A stretch of DNA of 64,000 bases from Chalara sp. BL73 (taxonomy: Eukaryota > Ascomycota > Leotiomycetes > Helotiales), in the NCBI GenBank assembly GCA_918026815.1, contig CAKJVC010000191.1:310001-374000 (forward strand), given 5' to 3'. Positions 11,207 through 21,141 of this stretch are shown one piece after another. The notes below the pieces were generated by a model, which was not told the DNA's origin, did not search any database, and saw nothing but the letters and a program-made list of their open reading frames with translations. How positions within the stretch are numbered: the first letter of the stretch is position 1; every line of letters starts with the position of its first letter. The position numbers and the translations under genes were made by a program.

Positions 11207-11423
11207 AAAATCAAACGCAGTTCATACAAAAGAAATAGGTTAAGCAATGGAGTTATTAAAAGTATACACGCTAGCGATAGGGCGCTAAGCACATAATAAA
11301 ATTCACAAACCAAAATTTTAATACGTTTATGTCGCGTAGCTTTTTGATTAGTAGACTTATTAGTATAACTTCTCTAACTGTACAGCAACTATTGTAATGT
11401 CACGTGTAAATGTAATGGGTGCT

Positions 11424-11543
11424 TGGCACCCCATCAAGACCCCATGGGGTGGGGTGGGTGCTTTTGATAGACCCCAACCCATGGGGTGGGACCCCGACGG
11501 GTGGGGTCAAGTAGGTGAAAACCCGCCCCGTGGGACCCCAGTT
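11424..11543. repeat. right GC-rich subterminal repeat block
   Basis: Repeated units such as GACCCCATGGGGTGGG, CCCATGGG and GGGACCCC mirror the block at the left end. The GC content changes abruptly at the inner boundary. It probably forms the right-hand transposase-binding array. Confidence 0.75.
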
Positions 11544-11552
11544 CGCAGTCTA
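11544..11552. repeat. right terminal inverted repeat of the hAT element
   Basis: CGCAGTCTA is the exact reverse complement of the left end. It is followed directly by the duplicated target GTTGGAAT. Confidence 0.88.
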
Positions 11553-11560
11553 GTTGGAAT
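11553..11560. repeat. right copy of the 8-base target-site duplication
   Basis: GTTGGAAT, identical to 5314-5321. The transporter frame resumes here with Gly-Ile-Cys-Gly-Arg-Thr-Gly and then an intron at 11579-11638. Confidence 0.9.
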
Positions 11561-12395
11561 TTGTGGTCGCACTGGAAGGTAAGCAGCCAGCCTTCACGCT
11601 AAACACAGCTTTGTGGAATACTAAAGCTTTATGTTCAGTGGAAAATCTACGTTGATGCTCTCGATATTGCGCTTGATTGAGCTGCAATCAGGTTCTATCA
11701 CAATTGATGGTCTCAACCTGTCTAGTTTATCACGGGAGAAGATTCGGACAAGCCTAGTTGTAATCCCACAGGAAACATTCATTTTGAACGAGAGTATACG
11801 GCTCAACATTGACCCTTCAAGCGCGATCCCAGACGAGGAAATCATCGCAGTGCTCGAAAAGGTCCAGCTATGGGATGTTTTGAGATCTCGTGGCACCGGT
11901 GCTAGTAGCGCAAGCGGCAGCAGTACCCCCGCTCCCTCTGAAGCAGCAATGCGAACTAATGGGCAGACTTTAGGCGGCGCCTTAACGCCGAAAAAAGAAC
12001 TCGATCCTCTTGAAGCATTGCTCAAAGCCTCCCCATTATCGCATGGCCAATTCCAACTCTTTGGCTTGGCTCGTGCTTTACTCTTGAAAGATCGATCAAA
12101 GATCTTGCTATTGGACGAAGCGACAAGCAATGTAGATGCGAAAACGGATGAGCTTATGCAAGGCATTATTAGGAAGGAGTTTGCTAAGCATACTATTTTA
12201 ACGATTGCTCACCGTCTGGACAGCATTCGAGACGCCGATATTATCCTTGTTATGGACAAAGGGAGGCTGGTCGAGGTTGGTACGCCTGAGGAATTGCTGG
12301 CTAAAAAGACAGTGAAGAAGGATGCGGGTAACAGGGAGGAAGAGGAGGAAGGAGACAGGGCTTGGTTTAGGGAGATGTGGGATTATACTCATTGA

Positions 12396-13581
12396 AGATG
12401 TATGATTACATGGATATATTTATTTACCTTTCTTTTTGTTCCTTCCATTTTCATCACAAGTGGCCAGGCCATAGCAATAGGCGTGAAGGCTGTAGGAGTG
12501 GCGAGTGCGTGTAGGATATGACAGCATGCATTCCCTTAGAAAAGCATACATATGCCTTTATCTAGTTATTAAGGCGGCAAAGTTAAACAACACGCACAGC
12601 ATTCTCGCTATTACTCCTTATAAGTCAATATAGATTATCAAGCTACTGACAATTCTCAAATTGCAACACAAGGACGGAAGGTTATACAATGCACAAATGC
12701 GGCGATGCCATGCAGCCTAGGTCCCTAATTGCGATATGCCGGAGCGTGCAGAACTTGGCCATTCGACCACAACATAAGCTAGAAGCACATAAACTAGGTT
12801 ACTTATAACCCCTGTATAAATGAATTCACTCTCTTAGCTACTTCACAGCTCCTATTCTGTTCCGCCAGCTCTTGAACTGCCATATTACATAGCTTTTCTA
12901 ATCAAACAAGCAAGGACCCTGGTTGGTTACGTCGTGGTTATAGTAATCTCGGTAAAATTTAAAATATACAGCGAAATTCGTGTCACCCTCTCTGATGTAA
13001 TTTTCGGGACCCATATTTGCGGGGACTAGCCTTATTGCAGACTAGCCGAGATTTAATTCTAGCGTCCGTGCTTTATGGGGTGAACACGAAAAGTGGATCA
13101 CTCTCTGAGAATTTGGCTAACACTGGCGAAAATATCGGCGTATAGATTCCACTAGCAAGTTTCGTATCATAAAGGTGGCATTACCTTATTGTAGATGTTA
13201 TTCTAAACTACAATTTACTGTATCATTTCTAAATAGGGAGTTAATTCTGTGTCACCAAAGGCTTCGAGACTGGGAATATCTCTTTATGATCCAAAATATC
13301 AGCAAGCCATTTTCGGCGAATGTCAGCTAAATCTTCAGCAGCAATCCACTTTGGATCCCTAGGTAGGTAGATGGGTGACCCCAGAGGTGTTGACCTTTGT
13401 TTTACAGCAATCCATTCGTTTTCTTAATAGTTGGTGCCTAACATTGCCAAGTGTCAAGCGTGAGACGGCGAGACTCTCAAGCCGGATTTCCCTTCATGTT
13501 CCACGAATCCATATATCAGGCCTAAATCTCCCAGCGTCCTTGATTCCCAGTCCACCGTATTTCCCTAACTCCGAACTCAAA
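12396..13581. other. intergenic region
   Basis: This is the 3' flank of the transporter and the promoter of the LanC-like gene. An open frame extends upstream of the LanC ATG (from 13375) but starts without ATG, and I read it as untranslated leader. I see nothing else. Confidence 0.5.
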
Positions 13582-14742
13582 ATGTCAGACCCTACTCGCT
13601 TCCTCCCTAACGAAGGCGTTCACCTGCTAACGATAACCGACACCGACTCCGAGTCCCACCTCCTCAGCACCCTCACCCAGATCACCACCTCCTCCCCGCC
13701 CAAAGATTCCTACACTGAGGAAGAGCTCGGCGGCATCGCGTTCGGCCCAACCTCACTCGCCTACTTGTTCTTCAAACTCTCCAAATCCCACCCGTCCCTG
13801 CTCATTGCCTCCCAATCCCCGGCAGCCTGGGCAACCGCATATCTCGCCGGCACCAGAGAGCGGCAATGGACATCTAACAATGCCGAAACGAACGGCGAGG
13901 AGGTCTTCGACGAGAACTGCGGGATTCTCAACGAGGCACTCTCGTTCCTCGCCGTCTCGGCCGCCATCACTGGCGATTTATCGCACGTACATGCATTTTT
14001 GGAATACATCCCAACTCTATTGATCGACAAGGGGTTCTGGGAGTACTGCTACGGGCGCGCCGGGACCTTATATCTCCTCCGCCTGATCCGGACTTACCTC
14101 CCCTCATCCGCACCCCTCGTTAACTCCACCATCGCGTCTCTCATCGAGAAGATCATGGCGAACGGCTCGCCCTGGGTATACCGCCACGAAAAGGAGTACT
14201 ACGGCGCTGGGCACGGCAATATTGGGATCATCACGCAAATCGTCCTTTCTGACCCCTCATACGCGCCGAAACTGGAGGAGAGGCTGAAGGGTGTGCTGGC
14301 GGCGCAGCTGGAAGATGGAAACTGGAAGAAAACAGAACAAGACCCCGAACTGCTCATCCAGCTCTGCCACGGCGCGCCGGGATTCGTCCTCTCTCTCATC
14401 TCGCTGCGGCCATATTTCCCCTCCCTCCACGCGCAAATCGACGCAGCGGTCGAGAAAGGCCGAGAAATCACCTGGAAGGAAGGATTGCTGCGGAAGGAGC
14501 CTAATATGTGCCACGGTGCCACAGGAAACGCATTTGTGTTCCCACCCGGGGAGAAGAGGGATCATTTCCTTGCCCATGGTACCAATGAAGGAATCACGAG
14601 AGGCGAAAAGGAGGGCTGGTGGACCATGGGGGGCAGTTATGGCTTTCCAGATAGTTTACTTTTTGGGGCGGGAGGGCGGGCATGGGGTTGGTCTGTGAGG
14701 GATGGCGTGGATGGGACATATGTTACTTATAACGACGTTTAG
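13582..14742 (+). CDS. LanC-like (lanthionine synthetase C-like) protein
   Basis: A single-exon gene of 386 residues. The LanC fold is an alpha/alpha barrel with a zinc site. Visible motifs are YCYGRAGTLYLLRL near residue 155, GAGHGNIGII near 210, LCHGAPGF near 265 and MCHGATGN near 310. In bacterial LanC the zinc ligands are two Cys and a His at positions matching the two CHG motifs, and both are kept here. Eukaryotic LANCL proteins add glutathione to dehydroamino acids; that activity is known from the family and not shown here. The ATG at 13582 was chosen because it begins MSDPTRFLPNE, as in typical fungal members; the frame upstream lacks ATG. The third-base GC bias is stronger than in neighbouring genes. 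Confidence 0.9.
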   Translation: MSDPTRFLPNEGVHLLTITDTDSESHLLSTLTQITTSSPPKDSYTEEELGGIAFGPTSLAYLFFKLSKSHPSLLIASQSPAAWATAYLAGTRERQWTSNNAETNGEEVFDENCGILNEALSFLAVSAAITGDLSHVHAFLEYIPTLLIDKGFWEYCYGRAGTLYLLRLIRTYLPSSAPLVNSTIASLIEKIMANGSPWVYRHEKEYYGAGHGNIGIITQIVLSDPSYAPKLEERLKGVLAAQLEDGNWKKTEQDPELLIQLCHGAPGFVLSLISLRPYFPSLHAQIDAAVEKGREITWKEGLLRKEPNMCHGATGNAFVFPPGEKRDHFLAHGTNEGITRGEKEGWWTMGGSYGFPDSLLFGAGGRAWGWSVRDGVDGTYVTYNDV

Positions 14743-15516
14743 CTGGTTACACCCAATATAAAGCTTTATGAACAATACGCCAGAGCTCAGCTTTGTTTAC
14801 TCTATTCCCTTTCCCACTACAATCCTCGCCTCTCCAACCCCCGGCCCCGTGGCATAACAACAACAACACGCGCCACACCCCAGGATATGCGCAGGAAAAC
14901 CTCCATTATCCCTCCTCGGGACCTTAATCCCCCCTTCCCACCCGCAGAAAAATCAAGCTGTGGCACAATCAGCGCCGCTAAACTCTCCACGAACGCGAAC
15001 ATGACCTGTTGTCAAATGCGACAAGGGTCGTTCACGATGAGGGGACGAAGCGACATCGTTCTTAGAATATCACGACCCCAGCCAATCAGATAAGTAGTAC
15101 CATCAATATAAGCAACAGGCGCTGAGGGTCATACAGATGGCTCAATTAGGGCAACGTCAAAGTATGTTGCCAACTGTACAGAATTAACTAGGACCCGCCA
15201 ACTAGGGGAAGCGAGGACTCTGAAAGCTTAGCTAGGCCGCAATCATGCCAAGTTAAAAACAAAATTTAATAACTAAACCGCTTTTCAGGCTTCGTTCAAC
15301 GTAATATTAAGATGAAGCATACAATAACGCGATAAAATGATAACCGTGTCAACAATCGGCCATCTATTTCCACCTAGAGAGAACTGTTACAGAAGTAAAA
15401 CCGATTTCATTACTTTGTGCTCATTTATCGTCATAAAATCATTCTAAACACCAATCTTATGTACCCGAAAACCCAACATCGCCACCCATGAAACCTCGGA
15501 AGCCCAGCGACGAAGA
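14743..15516. other. intergenic region between convergent genes
   Basis: 3' flanks of the LanC-like gene and of the DOMON-b561 gene. The small open frames here are short and lack supporting features. I see nothing else. Confidence 0.5.
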
Positions 15517-17003
15517 TCAGCGCATCTCGATACTTCCGCTCCTACTACCTGCTCTCTCGCCCGCACTCGTCCCCTTTTCCCGCTGTCCGCCCAAACCCCT
15601 GAATCCCCCTGCATTATTTCCGCTGCTTTTCTTGAACCGCCACACGAGGACTATATACACGAGCGCGATAACGCCGGCAACGACCCCATACGCAATCTTT
15701 CCGCCATTAGTATTCGCCGCGAGCTTCAAGCCAAGTCCGCCATTGATGATGGCGAGAGCTATGACCGTACGCCCGAACCAAATGTGGATATGAGAAATGA
15801 CGCCGCGGGATTGGTGAGACTTGTAATAGTTATGGTGCAGAATACCGAGGACGGGCTGGATAAGGAAGAGCGCCAGAATAATGGTGCCAAAGATGGTGTG
15901 GGTTCTGCCTCTATCTTCAAACAACTGCTTCTGTTAGATCCTGGTTAAAATTGGAAAGAGTAGAGAGCGTACCAGTCCAGTGAGATCACCAAGCTTAACA
16001 CCAAGTCCAAATCCAACAATGAGTCCTATAAGCGAGAATGTTTGCAGTGCAGCATGTATCCACGGATGTCCAGCCACCCGCATGAACAGTGCTCCAATAG
16101 GGAAAAGTAGCACGACTGTGACGCCCATGACGATACCGTGGGCTTTCTTGTAGTCCTCTGTCGTCTGCTGACTACTTGAGACCGTCTCTTGGGCTCCTGA
16201 ATTATTAGCCGTACCCCCAGACGTGCTTCCACTAGTGGTGCCAGTACCCGTGGGCGAAGAGCCAGACTGTGTTCCGGATGCACTGCTGGAGGGTGAAGTC
16301 GCAGAGGAAACGAAAGGATTTGAATCTGAAGAGATTGAGGCGCTGCTGAGATCGAAGGTGAACTGCTTGTGAGTGCTGTGCCGCGAGATCGACTGTGAAG
16401 CGCTCGTGCTATCTAGTGCACTTCCCTGTCTCCACGCTGCAATCCAATTGCTGTCTGTTGCACTTTTATCTCCGTCCAATGTACAACTCGTGCCTGTTTT
16501 GATTAGCTCCTTTCTTGTAAAGAAGGATGCAAACTTACACTTGACATATGCAGTCAATGCTCCATCGCTGCCAATTCCACTCCCCTCCAGCAACGTCAAC
16601 CCGCTCTGTATGGTCTGGCTCTGACTTGGCTCCACGTTCCCTGTTCCCCTCCGTCCACTAACCGTCACGTTCCCGTTTCCGTCCGTATAGATAATAAAGA
16701 TTGTTGCGCCGCTCATTTGGTCCCCAATGCCTAAGCCGACCCATTGGTAGGTCCCTGGCGCAGTGATACTGAAATACAGTGATCCTGTGCTCGAAGAAGA
16801 AATTGAGGACGAGGAAGGAATCCCGACACTGAAGGAAGGGGCATTTGAGGTGTCGGACGGGGTATATGTGACAATTGCATTGGCAAATGGTGCTGTGCTT
16901 ATCAGCTCTTATTTTTTTTTCTTTTTTCTTTTTTTCAGGAAATGGCTTGATAGAACTTACCAAGCACCGACGCCGCGGCTGATAGACTCTGTAATAACCT
17001 CAT
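15517..17003 (-). CDS. DOMON and cytochrome b561 domain membrane protein
   Basis: Exons (minus): 17003-16961, 16907-16539, 16493-15973 and 15930-15517, giving 448 residues. The start MRLLQSLSAAASVL is a signal peptide, probably cut near AFANA. The N-terminal DOMON domain has YQWVGLGIGDQM, where the Met is the expected heme ligand, followed by SGATIFIIYTD. A Ser/Thr/Gly-rich linker follows, then a b561 domain with KAHGIVMGVTVVLLFPIGAL, HPWIHAALQTFSLIG, RTHTIFGTIILALFLIQPVLG and HIWFGRTVIALAIINGGLGL, whose His residues are candidate heme ligands. Such proteins are thought to move electrons across the plasma membrane. The tail is cytoplasmic, Gly/Ser-rich and basic. The 45-base intron at 16494-16538 is in frame, so an unspliced form would still be open. 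Confidence 0.9.
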
Positions 17004-19359
17004 ATTTTCTAGTTGTACAAGATATACACATCGACCCTCAGGACGTGCTGCGGGGGAAAATGATAGCCTTTAAGAAGGCTACATGATGACCTAGCTCATC
17101 TCGCCAAGTCAAACTCTCATCCCTTCTTTGTTTGAATAGCTCCTCGGCCCCTTGCACCAACGCGTAACTCCCAAGAAGCTCGGGCTCGATCATCGAACCC
17201 TGAACACCCGCTCAGCCACCACGGGCGGGCCAATCAATGGTCAGCAGCTGGTAATGCAAGACACTGATTGGGATGAAGAGGTGATGAAGAGATGGAGATC
17301 TGGCCCGCCTTTGTCCCGGACAGGAAACCTTGGCGCTGTTGGCGTTCCGGGTAAGACCACATCATGTCCTTCGAGTCCGTAGGGCATTTGTCCGGATCCG
17401 GATGATTCGTGTTCTCTAGCGAGGCCATATTCTATGTTCTTCTTCAATTGTTTATTTCTTTTTCTCCCCCCCCCTCTTTTAGTGTTTGCTGATCAGTCAA
17501 ATACCGTATTTTCTCGTGTTCGGATATGAGGTGCCTGGAGTGGAATGAGAGACTTGAAACTTTTGTAAACTTAAATAAAAAAAGGCCTACTTGGCAGCTC
17601 CAACAAACAAGGTCAAGCTATTAGGCTCTACCCCAGATCCCACTAAAACCCAAAAGTATGGAACAGACTCGTATACCGTCGATGCGGATTGGCTGAAGAA
17701 TAAAAAACTAGTTCAACGGATAGAGCAAAATTCCAAATAGGCCGCTAATTCAATTCAGCTCGAAATTACCAATTCAGATGTCATGATTACGGCCTCGTAA
17801 CGTTTCCCCCATCATCCAATAACCAAACGTATTCAAGGAAAGGCAACATTGGCATACAGCGCTGATCGCGCTCTTGGACCATCAACTTCAAGTAATATGT
17901 TTTTGATAATCCGTACAAAGCCCGAGGCAATAACCAGCATGCTACTTACACAGCAGAAATCAGCAGATTATGGGGATACCAAGAACGGAGAGTACCAGTT
18001 AGGCGAACACTGACCCTGGTTGCTGAAAAAGCGTAGCACAGCCCCAATACCGGACGCTACATACCCGGGGGGTGAGGCGCGGGGGGTTCTGCAACCGATA
18101 TCTATTGTGTTAACATGGCTTGTCAGACAGCCTAACACTTGGTGAGCCTTGCATGGCGACTATCATAATCGATGGAAATAGCAAGACTCAAATATTCGAG
18201 AATTACAAATCCCGAGCACCTCCTTCTGCGTTAAAATCATGATATAGTCATGAATTTGTAGAAAGTTGTGGTTGTTGCAATCCTATTGTTTTTTTTTCGC
18301 AGTAGACATACGTACCCCGTCCGCCTTCCGTATACATATATTTGCCAGCCGAAACCGTCCCCTCTTCCCCTACTTCATCGATGATCGTCCAATAATTGCG
18401 AATCCGTACAGTACATCCCTTATCGCACCATACAGGGTTGCTGACGTCATGCACAGTAAACCCTGACAAACGGTAAAATAATTGGATAACACGGTGCGGT
18501 GAAGTATCGAGCGAGGTTGACGTGATGATATTGTGAGGAGTGCATGTGCGCCGAGACACGACCACGTAACGCAGGCGATGAGTTATCGGAAGACAGAGTT
18601 TCTTGCGGCTTGATCAGGTTGTGTGTGACGGGAGCTCGAGGTGTGTCTTGGTGCGCCATTGCTGGTGCCGAGACTGGAACACGTAACGCGGTTGATGCTT
18701 GGGGATAATTGAGCGATATATCTGACTCTTAAGCGGTCTGGCGTCACCTCTGATACAAAAGACCTTAACTTACGGATATTGCTGTCCACAAGCAGGAATC
18801 AGGCACTACACAATAGTCACTTCCACTTCCAACCTTTAAATTATGAGACTTTTTCATTTTAACACTAACAACTAAATGTACAATCACTATAAACATCAAT
18901 AACAAGGTACGAATTTCCTCCAAACTCCCATTCTACGCATATCAATCGTGTATACTTTCGGCCGTCCTCAGTCCATGCTCTAGCTTCTTCGCTCGATCAT
19001 CCAACAGAGCCTGCCTGAGCAGAATGCCTGAAGGCACATCCAACCAAACCATACCCGATAATCCGCATACCCTACGACTGTGAAGCAAACGCTATGCTAT
19101 GCAAGCAGTGGTATCTATCGCTTTGGGTGTCAAAATGCGACAACTTTTGTCTGGTGCCGTATATAATTGGTTTGTATAAGAAGAAATGTAAAGAGAAAAA
19201 AAAGAAATGTGTAGTTGCGCTGAGCAAGCAGAGGCCAGGGGTATCTCGAGAGACATGCCATCCTCATGCGTATTGGTTGGTTGGGTATTATCCTCCGTCA
19301 CAAATATGTGTGATGGCCATAACCCTAAAGGTACAGCCGAATAAGTCCAAGAATAAGAT
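17004..19359. other. intergenic region, 2.4 kb
   Basis: No gene was supported. It contains the promoter of the DOMON-b561 gene and the 3' flank of the acidic protein gene. A perfect TGACGTCA palindrome (CRE/bZIP-type site) lies at 18442-18449, with no clear gene next to it. Open frames here are short and look like chance. Confidence 0.45.
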
Positions 19360-21141
19360 CTAGTTCATGCTTCTGCTTCTCTTGTGTCCTTGTGTCTCTC
19401 CGCTGAACTTTCTCTTATTCCCTTGTGCGGCAGCCGGACTTGAGAGATCGACGAATCGTGGGGCTTTCTTGGGCTTAGGTGTTGCGGGTGTTGTAGGCGT
19501 AGCGGTAGCCGCAGAAATTCGGCCTTCCTTAATGCCACGAAGAGCAGTGCTATTGATTGCGCTTGAGAACAAGAGCGAGTCCTGTGTAGCGTTGGTTCTG
19601 CTCATGACCCGGTGACGATGCTGATTGCTTCGGAAGGCACCAACCAGCCCAGGGCGTTCGAACAATCTAGGATGATGCTCTTCACCAGTAGCTGTTACGG
19701 GACGAGGAGTGCTCATGCTATCATCGCCAACTGTAGAGCTGGTTTCTCCTTGATCATCCGCTGGCAGTCCTTCATCAGATGAAACATCCCCATATTGAAT
19801 AAAATCGTCCACGTTCCAAATCATGTCATCTTCTGGATCGTCATCATCATAAGATGACAGGGAATCCTGACTGATATTGCCATTGGAGTCGATGGATGTC
19901 CAGGGAAAGAACGCCTCTGGTGGACCGAGCACATTTCCGTTGAAGTGATCTGGTTGACCATAGGTAGCGCTCATCATAAGATTAGCAGAATTGCTCAGCA
20001 TAGGTGACATATCCGTAAGTGATTGGTTCTCAAAGATAGTCGAGATCCCAGTGTGAGGTCTTGAATCCTCAAACGTATGTCGACGAGCTCGAGGAGTGTT
20101 TCCATAGACACCAAGAATTCTCTTTTCGGCATTCATAACAACGAAAGGACGACCTGGGGTTGGTCTCCAAATACCGAGGGTCGGCTTGCGCAAGGGTCGC
20201 AATGGTGTACGAGCGACTTCTTCTGCAGATGATGAGTCTGTCGATGGACGACGAAGAACTGACTTCGTATTGACGACTCGTTTGCCAAGGGGTATCTCAT
20301 CTTCTTCAGTCGTCTCACCATCATCGGCTGTTCGAACATGTTAGCGCTGTCAAGTCCCTCTCTAAGAAGCACCTTACAATCATAACCACTGGAACCGCTT
20401 TCTGAGGATTCATTACCCTGGCTGTCGGAGTTGTTGCCATCCACAGGCATAGGAGCAGAATCCCAGAAGCTGTCTACGCTAGCCTGATCATCGTCTCGTT
20501 CAATGGCTCGTCGAAAGTCAGGGGCCAGATCGTTCTGTGGCACGAAAATATCTGGCCATACACCAACATCGCTATCGTCATCTTCATCTTCGTCACCACT
20601 ATCAAAATTGGCAAAGCGAACCCGCTTCTCGTGGCCATCATCAGATACTTGACTTGCGGCGCGCCATGCGGAATCAAAGCCAGGGTTTGTGATATCTTCC
20701 ACCTGTTGACCAAAAAAGTCTAGATCATCTCCGAGTACAGGCTGAGATTCGTCGTCGAAACCCTCCCAGCTCGACTCTTCCTCATCTTCTTGTATCGGCC
20801 GAGGAGTAGACGCTGAATCGTCATCAGCATCATCATCGTCGTCTTGCTCACTTGCATTGGCGATAATGATCTGCTCCTCGACCGCATCTACATCTGTATC
20901 GTCTTCTTCATCAGTTACTAAATCGACCCCTGCGTAATCGTCGTCAGAGGAACTGTAATTTGATGTCCTGGGTTGAAGTTGATTAGCCTTGGCCGCGCCG
21001 TATGAAGTGGAGCTGTGGATATGTAGCATTCCACCAAATGTTAAGCGCTTACTTAGTTTTCTTTGCGGATTTCTTTGCAGATTTCTTCGCCGCAACCTTC
21101 ACAGGCCGCGACCTTGATTTATATTGCAGGTTTCGAGACAT
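19360..21141 (-). CDS. conserved fungal acidic low-complexity protein
   Basis: Exons (minus): 21141-21053, 21012-20378 and 20327-19360, giving 563 residues. The N-terminus is basic (VAAKKSAKKSAKKTN). It is followed by SSSDDDYAGVDLVTDEEDD and long Asp/Glu/Ser tracts, then TEEDEIPLGKRVV and TPGRPFVVMNAEKRILGVYG, a Ser/Asp-rich middle, and a basic end (NKRKFSGETQGHKRSRSMN) that could be a nuclear localisation signal. I recognise the SSDDDYAGVD pattern from uncharacterised proteins of filamentous ascomycetes, but know no function. A nuclear role is inferred from the charge pattern only. Both introns (40 and 50 bases) restore the frame, and the second removes a stop-containing shadow. Confidence 0.75.

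Larger units (their letters stand above)
5322..11552. mobile_element. hAT-superfamily DNA transposon carrying a histone H3-like gene
   Basis: The element is 6231 bases long. It has perfect 9-base terminal inverted repeats TAGACTGCG (5322-5330) and CGCAGTCTA (11544-11552), and is flanked by an 8-base duplication. The minus strand encodes a hAT transposase with the C-terminal dimerisation motif (VGVERTFSFARD, then CGYRRGQL), but with many in-frame stops. A second unknown minus-strand gene is also stop-riddled. The plus strand holds an intact, spliced histone H3-family gene. The body is very AT-rich, in sharp contrast to the host gene on both sides and to the GC-rich ends of the element. The duplication is perfect and the flanking exons are clean, so the insertion itself looks young, while the transposase is old and decayed. 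Transposition may therefore have been driven in trans. Confidence 0.92.
764..12395 (+). pseudogene. ABCC/MRP-type ABC transporter gene, disrupted by a hAT transposon
   Basis: Full-size ABC exporter of the ABCC (MRP) subfamily, expected in plasma or vacuolar membrane and known in the family for export of drugs and conjugates. Exons: 764-931, 992-1523, 1582-1832, 1885-2164, 2224-2351, 2421-2526, 2587-3338, 3399-3561, 3616-3861, 3913-4111, 4169-4240, 4303-4353, 4403-4467, 4527-4711, 4762-5195, 5259-5321 / 11561-11578 and 11639-12395. Without the element and one target copy they sum to 4470 bases, exactly 1490 codons. NBD1 has Walker A GAVGTGKTT, signature LSGGQRQRL and Walker B IIILDDVLSALD. NBD2 has a split Walker A (VGI / CGRTGSGKST), a variant signature LSHGQ, Walker B ILLLDEATSNVD and H-loop TIAHRLD. 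A Ser/Ala/Thr-rich insertion lies between Q-loop and signature of NBD2. The insertion removes NBD2, so this allele should be null unless the element excises. The N-terminus is the least certain part. Confidence 0.9.

Noticed and set aside
5322..11552. A CRISPR-like or tandem-repeat array made of the ATTAGTATAAA units.
   Set aside because: Spacing is irregular and copies lie within introns of separate genes; there is no array structure, and the genome is eukaryotic.
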